Source: JAUVPY01 sp034412795
Lineage (GTDB): Bacteria; Chloroflexota; Anaerolineae; 4572-78; NAK82
DNA: 64,000 bases
Assembly (NCBI GenBank): GCA_034412795.1
Contig: DAOUMD010000277.1
Coordinates: 11,258-75,257, forward strand
Reading direction: 5' to 3'
A program made the position numbers and the translations under genes. The notes below the pieces were generated by a model. It worked only from the letters and a program-made list of their open reading frames with translations, had not been told where the DNA came from and ran no database searches. Of the stretch, positions 58,961-64,000 are shown piece after piece. Position 1 is the first letter of the stretch. Every line of letters starts with the position of its first letter.

Positions 58961-58988
58961 TTATACGTAAAGCGGTGCGACAAAGAGA

Positions 58989-59010
58989 GCCCGGGTGGAT
59001 CCACCCGGGC
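58989..59010 (-). terminator. Terminator of the sugar ABC importer operon
   Basis: Perfect 22-bp palindrome GCCCGGGTGGATCCACCCGGGC, followed on the minus strand by TCTCTTTG, 21 bp after the binding-protein stop codon. Confidence 0.75.
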
Positions 59011-59031
59011 CCAAACGTGCAACGGCGCAGA

Positions 59032-60039
59032 TTACTTCTCGAACTTATCGGGCGTCTGTAGGAGCGCCTGTACCTCAGGTGTGTCGTAGTTCTCAGGAGT
59101 AATCAGGACAGGTGCCAATTCAACGTTGGGGTTCTCGATCGTCTCACCATTGATGAACGCGTCCAGCGCTGCCACGCCCTGATAGCCCATCTGGTAGGGA
59201 TCCTGGGCGATGATGGCCTGGATCGTGCCCTCATCGAACAGGGGCAGGACCTCGGGACTAGGGTCGAAGGCCACGATCTTGACCTCGCCGGCCAGGCCCT
59301 TGGCTTTCACCGCCTCCGCGTCACCGGCCGACGCGGCGCAGGCATTAAAGACGCCCGCCAAGTCGGGGTGGGCCGTGATCTCGTCGCTGGTGATGTTCAT
59401 GGACTTCGTCGAGTCGGCGTCGGTCCACTGAGTCTCCAGGGCTTCCATGTTGGGGTACTGGGCGACAGCCTCCTGGAAGCCCTTGCTGCGCCCAGCGCTC
59501 ACCGAGCCAGCCTGGATGCCGTGGTCGGCCACCAGGCCCTCCTCGCCGAGCAGCCTGGCCATCTCATCGCCCGCCATGAAACCGCCCGCATACTGGTCGG
59601 TGATGATGCTGGCCACCGGAGCGTCGCTGTTAATGCCCGAGTCTACCATAACCACCGGCACGCCGGCCGCCATCGCTTCCTCGACGGGCGGGATTAGCGC
59701 CTCGGAGTCGAGGGCCGCCAGCAGGATGCCGGCGGGCTTCTTCTTGGTGACGTTACGTACCAGGTCGACCTGTGCCGCAATGTCGGCTTCGGTGGCCGGA
59801 CCCAGGTAATCAATGGTGTAACCGAGTTCCTCGGCCTTGTCCTGCGCGCCCTTCACCAGGAAGAGATAGAAGGTTGCTGAGGTTGACTTGGGGATGAAGA
59901 CGATTTCACCCTTGCTCTCGGGCTCGGCGGCTGGCTCCTCGGCTGCCGGTTGTTCTACAGCGGGGGTCGGCACAACGCACCCAGACAACAGTGCAAACAC
60001 CATCAGGACCGCCAGGACTTGAAAAAGCTTCTTAGACAT
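59032..60039 (-). CDS. Ribose-type sugar ABC transporter substrate-binding lipoprotein
   Basis: 335 residues from the ATG at 60039, after GGAGGAAAGAA. A signal peptide ends in ALLSGCVVP (lipidation). The periplasmic-binding-protein type I fold is shown by GEIVFIPKSTSATFYLFLVKG, PAGILLAALDSEALIPPVEE, VPVVMVDSGINSDAP and GYQGVAALDAFINGETI. Related to RbsB and to binding proteins for pentoses, inositol and autoinducer-2; ligand cannot be fixed. Confidence 0.9.
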   Translation of the reverse strand: MSKKLFQVLAVLMVFALLSGCVVPTPAVEQPAAEEPAAEPESKGEIVFIPKSTSATFYLFLVKGAQDKAEELGYTIDYLGPATEADIAAQVDLVRNVTKKKPAGILLAALDSEALIPPVEEAMAAGVPVVMVDSGINSDAPVASIITDQYAGGFMAGDEMARLLGEEGLVADHGIQAGSVSAGRSKGFQEAVAQYPNMEALETQWTDADSTKSMNITSDEITAHPDLAGVFNACAASAGDAEAVKAKGLAGEVKIVAFDPSPEVLPLFDEGTIQAIIAQDPYQMGYQGVAALDAFINGETIENPNVELAPVLITPENYDTPEVQALLQTPDKFEK

Positions 60040-60131
60040 TTCTTTCCTCCTCATTGAAGTTTAAACGAACTTGGTTGGAAACTCGAAAACTGCCCGGTGT
60101 ACCGAATCCTGTTCCTGATCGCACCTCCTTC

Positions 60132-61169
60132 CTAGCGCCGTCTCCGATACTGGTCGACGGCAATGGCGGCAATGATTACCGCACCGTTCACCACATACTG
60201 CCAGAAGGCGTTAACGCCAAGGATAGTCAACCCATTTCGGATGGTGGTAACGATAATCGCGCCGATGAGCGTGGCGATGATGCTTCCTTCCCCGCCGAAT
60301 AGGCTGGCACCGCCGACCACCACCGCCCCGATCGCCAGCAGCTCGTAGCCGTTGCCCCCCGCAGGTTGGACGATCCCGAGCCGTCCAGCCTCGATGATGG
60401 AAGCGAGCCCGGCGAGCAAGCCAGAGATCACGTACACGCCGATCGTAACCCGCACCACGTTGATGCCCGACAGACGCGCCGCCTCCGAGTTGCTACCGAT
60501 TGCGTAGACGAACCGGCCGAAGCGCGCGTGGTTGGCGAGGATGTAGCCGAGGATGTAAACCACCAGCACGATGAGGGTCGGGATGGGGATGACGTCGAAC
60601 AGCTTGCCCTGGCCGATGAACCTGTAGGGTTCCAGCCCGTAGATGGGAACGCCCTCCGATAGAATGAACGAGAGACCGCGTGCCACCCCCATCATGCCCA
60701 GGGTTGCGATAAAGGGAGGAACGTACAGCTTCGTGATGAGAAGCCCGCTGGTCAGGCCGAGCAGGGCGCCGAAGGAGACGGTCGCGACCAGGGCGAGAGG
60801 AAGACTCCCCGTGCTCTCGAACACCATACCACCAACCACGGCAGAGCAAGCGAACACAGCTCCGACGGACAGATCGATCCCCCCTGAGAGGATGACAAAC
60901 GTCTCGCCGGCGGCGATGATCGCGATGACCGCCGTCTGCAGGGTGATCTCCATGATGTTGTCGACCGTGAAGAAGTAAGGCGACAGGAGCCCGAGCACCA
61001 CCCACATGACGCCCAGAATTAACAACATCGAGATCCCCTGGTTGCCGGACAGGCCACGGATCCCCGATGATATTCCCGTCGCCCCACCGCCTCCCAGTTG
61101 TTTTAGGCCGAACAGACCGCCGACTCCTGATGACGTTCCTGACGTCTGATCACTTTCAACTTGCTTCAT
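60132..61169 (-). CDS. Ribose-type sugar ABC transporter permease
   Basis: 345 residues, about ten helices. VILSGGIDLSVGAVFACSAV is the RbsC signature; YAIGSNSEAARLSGINV is the cytosolic coupling region; GGASLFGGEGSIIATLIGAI follows. The N-terminus is glycine-rich (GTSSGVGGLFGLKQLGGGGA), unusual for RbsC and possibly disordered. A GGAGTACGT sequence precedes the ATG at 61169. Confidence 0.92.
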   Translation of the reverse strand: MKQVESDQTSGTSSGVGGLFGLKQLGGGGATGISSGIRGLSGNQGISMLLILGVMWVVLGLLSPYFFTVDNIMEITLQTAVIAIIAAGETFVILSGGIDLSVGAVFACSAVVGGMVFESTGSLPLALVATVSFGALLGLTSGLLITKLYVPPFIATLGMMGVARGLSFILSEGVPIYGLEPYRFIGQGKLFDVIPIPTLIVLVVYILGYILANHARFGRFVYAIGSNSEAARLSGINVVRVTIGVYVISGLLAGLASIIEAGRLGIVQPAGGNGYELLAIGAVVVGGASLFGGEGSIIATLIGAIIVTTIRNGLTILGVNAFWQYVVNGAVIIAAIAVDQYRRRR

Positions 61170-61179
61170 ACGTACTCCT

Positions 61180-62685
61180 TCACTCCACTGCCCTGCGCAC
61201 CCGCAGGCTATGTTGCATGATCTCTTGCTTCGTAGCGTGCTTTGGGTCGAGTTCGGCTACGAGGTTGCCACCGGACATGACCAGGATCCGGTCGGTGACG
61301 TCGAGGATCTCCGTTATGTCGCTTGAGATGAAGATAACCGCCCGGTCCTCGTCCTCGGCGACGAACTCCCGGATGAGGTTATAGATCTCGCCGCGCGCAC
61401 CGACATCGATGCCAATGGTCGGCTCGTCGAGGATCAGCAGGTTGCATCCCCCAGAGAGCCACTTGCCAAATACGACCTTCTGTTTGTTACCACCACTCAG
61501 GTACTTCACTTGCTGCGACAGCCCAGCGGCTTTAATATCCATGGATTGGACCACGCGAGACACGGAACGTCTCTCCGAGGCCACGCTGAACAGGAGGCCC
61601 TTCAGTTTTGACAGGAGCACCAACGAGATATTCTCCTTGACCCCCAGGTTGAGGCATAGGCCGTCGGAGTCCCGGTCCTCGGGCAAGTAGCCGAGTCCCA
61701 GCCGAACCGCGGTCTCCGGGGAATCGATGTCCACCTGTCGCTCGCCCAGATAAGCAGTTCCCCCGCTCAGCTTGTCCACGCCGAAGATGGCGCGTGCAAG
61801 CTCAGTCTTGCCCGACCCGACCAGACCCGTAATCCCCAGGATCTCCTTCTTCCGGACAGCAAAGCTGATCGGGGCGGACAGGTAAGCGCTCATCACCCCC
61901 TCGACCCGGAAGAGATCTCCGTCGAACGAGAGCTCCCGGGACTCCTGGCTCCCGGACAGTTCCTTGCCGATCATTAGCCTGACGATCTCGTCGAGATCCG
62001 CGTCCTTCGAGGCAAGTGTGGCAATTTTGGCACCATCGCGCAGGACCGTGATCCGGTCCCCGATCTGTTTCACCTCTTCCAACTTGTGGGAGATGTAGAT
62101 AATCCCGATGTCGCGTGTCTTGATGTCGGCGATTGCCTGGAAGAGGATTTCCGTCTCGTTCCGGCTGAGCGCAGCCGTCGGCTCGTCCATGATGAGGACC
62201 TGGGCATTCTTGGACAGCGCGACTGCGATCTCGAGCATTTGCTTCTGCGAGACCGGGAGGTCGCGCACTTTGGCCCTGGGGTCGATCTCATAGTCGATAC
62301 TCTCGAGCACTTCCCGCGCGTGGGCATAGACGTCTTTCCAGTGGATGAGGCCCCGCTCGCGCGTGAAAAGGGGCATGGACAGATTCTCCGCCACGCTCAG
62401 ATGGGGGATAAGATGAAAGTTCTGGTAGACGGTGACGATGCCGAGATCCTCGGCGGTCTTGGGATTATAAGCATAGAGGTCGACCTGCTGGCTGCCGAGG
62501 ATGATCGAGCCGGTGTCAGTCCGGTAGGCACCGGAGAGGATCTTCATCAACGTCGACTTACCCGCCCCGTTCTCGCCGAGGAGCACGTGTACCTCACCAT
62601 GCTCGAGGTCGAAATCAACATCCTTCAGGACTTTCACGCCGAAGAAGGATTTTGTGATGCCTTCCATTGTCAGGAGTCTTGTCAT
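61180..62685 (-). CDS. Sugar ABC transporter ATP-binding protein, tandem ATPase (RbsA type)
   Basis: 501 residues with two ATPase domains. First: Walker A GENGAGKST, signature-like LPVSQKQMLEIAVAL, Walker B LIMDEPTAAL. Second: degenerate Walker A GLVGSGKTEL, signature LSGGNKQKVVFGKWL, Walker B LLILDEPTIGIDVGA. This order is the RbsA/MglA arrangement. The ATG at 62685 is chosen over an upstream TTG. The permease gene begins 10 bp after its stop. Confidence 0.93.
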   Translation of the reverse strand: MTRLLTMEGITKSFFGVKVLKDVDFDLEHGEVHVLLGENGAGKSTLMKILSGAYRTDTGSIILGSQQVDLYAYNPKTAEDLGIVTVYQNFHLIPHLSVAENLSMPLFTRERGLIHWKDVYAHAREVLESIDYEIDPRAKVRDLPVSQKQMLEIAVALSKNAQVLIMDEPTAALSRNETEILFQAIADIKTRDIGIIYISHKLEEVKQIGDRITVLRDGAKIATLASKDADLDEIVRLMIGKELSGSQESRELSFDGDLFRVEGVMSAYLSAPISFAVRKKEILGITGLVGSGKTELARAIFGVDKLSGGTAYLGERQVDIDSPETAVRLGLGYLPEDRDSDGLCLNLGVKENISLVLLSKLKGLLFSVASERRSVSRVVQSMDIKAAGLSQQVKYLSGGNKQKVVFGKWLSGGCNLLILDEPTIGIDVGARGEIYNLIREFVAEDEDRAVIFISSDITEILDVTDRILVMSGGNLVAELDPKHATKQEIMQHSLRVRRAVE

Positions 62686-62752
62686 GCGAAGGCCTTTCAA
62701 CGTTCATACTACCGACATTGGTCACATTTGTGCCCGTCTGGACCATCCCTTG

Positions 62753-63775
62753 TCAATTGGTTGCGTCGGGTGTGGACGGGGCGGCAGTCGATCGGCGAAT
62801 TTGCAACTCGACGTCGAGTACGAGTTGGCGCGCCGTTCCGCCTGGGTCGTGCAGTCGCTCCAGTAACATACTGGCCGCCATCACGCCCATGTCATAGATC
62901 GGCTGGGCGACGGTTGTTAGCGGCGGGTTCGAATAGGAGGCCAGGGGAATGTCGTCGTAGCCAACGACAGACAGATCCTCAGGAACCCGAAGATCCAATT
63001 CTGCGGCCGCACAGATGGCACCGATGGCCATAATGTCATTACAGGCGAAGATTGCCGTTGGTCGTTTGTCGTTGGCGAGGAGCTGACAGGCTGCCCGGTA
63101 GCCACTCTCGAAGTCAAAGGCGCCCCTAACGATTTGGTTCCCGTCCGCGGCTATACCTGCTTCTTCGAGAGCCTTACAGTAGCCGGTAGAACGATATTCG
63201 CTCAACCTCAGGTCCGAGGGGCCGGCGATATGGCCAATACACTGATGGCCCAGGTCAATCAAGTGGCGTGTAGCTGCCCAACCGCCGCCGGCATTATCAG
63301 TCACCACCGAGTCGACATTCGCGGCCGGCAATTCGCGATCGACGACAACTACCGGCATTCCCCGCTGCTGCAAATCAAGTATGCGCTCTGTGCTGACGCC
63401 AGCAGCCAGAAAGAGAATGCCGTCGACTTGCTTCTCTACCAGTACATTGGTATAAAAAGCTTCCTTGCCCAGGTTGCGGTCCGAGTTGCAAAGGATAAGG
63501 CTGTAGCCGTTTTCGAAGGCGGTGTCTTCGATGCCACGGGCGACTTCGGCGAAGAAGGGGTCGGCGCTGTCGGGGACGATCGTGCCGATGATTTGAGTCT
63601 TTCCGCTGCGGAGGCTGCGAGCCAGACGGTTGGGCTGGTAGCCAAGCTCCTCCATAGCGGCCAAGACCCGCTCTCGAAGTTCATAGCTGACAGGACGGGT
63701 CTCGTTGATAACGTGGGAGACTGAGGTGACGGAGACACCTGCACGTTCCGCCACATCACGCATCGTGGTGATCAT
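62753..63775 (-). CDS. LacI-family transcriptional regulator of the sugar importer
   Basis: 340 residues. The N-terminus TMRDVAERAGVSVTSVSHVI is the LacI helix-turn-helix; the hinge ELGYQPNRLARSLRSGKTQ and a type I periplasmic-binding-like sensor domain follow (IIGTIVPDSADPFFAEVARG). Start taken at the ATG at 63775, behind AGAGGTGG; an ATG four codons later is possible, and the frame to 63967 is an artefact of read-through into a repeat. It lies upstream of the importer operon with the operators in its own leader, so it probably controls both itself and the operon. Confidence 0.92.
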   Translation of the reverse strand: MITTMRDVAERAGVSVTSVSHVINETRPVSYELRERVLAAMEELGYQPNRLARSLRSGKTQIIGTIVPDSADPFFAEVARGIEDTAFENGYSLILCNSDRNLGKEAFYTNVLVEKQVDGILFLAAGVSTERILDLQQRGMPVVVVDRELPAANVDSVVTDNAGGGWAATRHLIDLGHQCIGHIAGPSDLRLSEYRSTGYCKALEEAGIAADGNQIVRGAFDFESGYRAACQLLANDKRPTAIFACNDIMAIGAICAAAELDLRVPEDLSVVGYDDIPLASYSNPPLTTVAQPIYDMGVMAASMLLERLHDPGGTARQLVLDVELQIRRSTAAPSTPDATN

Positions 63776-63788
63776 CCACCTCTGTGTG

Positions 63789-63812
63789 GCAATCGTTTGC
63801 GCAATCGTTTGC
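63789..63812. promoter_or_regulatory. Two tandem LacI-type operators
   Basis: GCAATCGTTTGC occurs twice in direct tandem (63789-63800 and 63801-63812). Each 12-mer is a near-perfect palindrome around a central CG, the classic form for LacI/GalR/RbsR regulators. They lie between the predicted transcription start and the ATG of the regulator gene. Confidence 0.75.
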
Positions 63813-63821
63813 GACCGGGGT

Positions 63822-63849
63822 ATCATATCATAAATTTGGGATTTGTCAA
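63822..63849 (-). promoter_or_regulatory. Promoter of the LacI regulator gene
   Basis: Minus strand TTGACA (63844-63849), 16-bp spacer, TATGAT (63822-63827). Both operators lie just downstream. Confidence 0.75.
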
Positions 63850-63870
63850 GGGTTTTTAAGAGCAGGGTGC

Positions 63871-64000
63871 GTTCGGATTTGGGGGCAGATTTAGAGGCCC
63901 GCATCCTGAGCCTGTCGAAGGATGCACATTTGCACAGATTCGACACAAAAGCCGCATCCTTCGACAAACTCAGGATGCTACGATGCCCCCAAATCCGAAC
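63871..64000. mobile_element. MITE-like element at the window end, 17-bp perfect inverted repeats
   Basis: GTTCGGATTTGGGGGCA (63871-63887) and TGCCCCCAAATCCGAAC (63984-64000) are perfect inverted copies. Inside are two GCATCCT...AGGATGC hairpins. The right end coincides with the window end, so the element may be longer and a target duplication cannot be tested. Confidence 0.75.

Noticed and set aside
62086..63033. 315-codon frame on the plus strand
   Set aside because: Antisense to the RbsA-type ATPase and the LacI regulator, both well supported.
63776..63967. 64-residue extension of the LacI regulator
   Set aside because: It would read through the promoter, operators and a MITE-like element; LacI proteins begin at the helix-turn-helix found at 63775 or a few codons later.

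Overview
The window looks like a chromosomal segment of a Chloroflexota-type bacterium (Anaerolineae-like). This is an inference from gene content: a complete proton-pumping NADH dehydrogenase (complex I) locus with fused nuoCD, translin-like and DUF3467 proteins, NrdR, peptide and ribose-type ABC transporters, and many intergenic 7-8 bp tandem arrays and small inverted-repeat elements. No rRNA or canonical tRNA gene and no CRISPR array is visible.

Layout. 1-2195 (+): end of a cobalt/nickel ECF transporter (PDGLE protein, CbiQ, CbiO). 2281-22261 (-): the nuo locus, read from right to left as nuoA, B, CD, E, [MNT/HEPN toxin-antitoxin pair], F, G, H, I, J, K, L, M, then a 3.7-kb accessory island, then nuoN. 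The island carries an orphan MNT nucleotidyltransferase, a frameshifted DUF2442 gene and a second DUF2442 remnant that shows exactly which 22 bp were lost, an ADP-ribosylglycohydrolase, a DIP1984-family gene with a tRNA-like sequence directly behind it, and an orphan BrnA-type antitoxin. 22672-30155 (-): rRNA uracil methyltransferase, PEP/pyruvate-binding protein, glutamate dehydrogenase, GatB, NrdR.

30606-33388 (+): DUF3467 protein, translin-like protein, then a tightly coupled three-gene unit in which the two halves of a Cas4-like nuclease, each with its own membrane helix, flank an L,D-transpeptidase. 33639-38819 (+): amidohydrolase and a peptide ABC importer (binding protein and two permeases, no ATPases). 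38826-41202 (-): second amidohydrolase and a lone LolD/MacB-type ATPase. 41290-41933 (+): an RHH/PIN toxin-antitoxin pair. 42297-49339 (-): a pair of ABC exporters, GpsA, an HpcH/HpaI aldolase and class I fructose-bisphosphate aldolase. 49619-54551 (-): a Zn/Mn ABC importer with winged-helix tails on both permeases, and its DtxR-family regulator, linked by a shared operator half-site. 54894-56586 (+): sulfotransferase-like protein and glutamine cyclotransferase. 56701-63775 (-): small membrane protein, M6P-isomerase-like cupin, ribose-type ABC importer and its LacI regulator with tandem operators.

Two themes stand out. First, conflict/RNA-biology genes sit inside or are translationally coupled to housekeeping operons (MNT/HEPN inside nuo, the island before nuoN, Cas4 halves around an L,D-transpeptidase). 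Second, the intergenic DNA is unusually structured: eight heptamer/octamer arrays, several with complementary arms, and about ten MITE-like inverted-repeat elements, several with recognisable target-site duplications. All functional statements are from reading the sequence; no database search was run.
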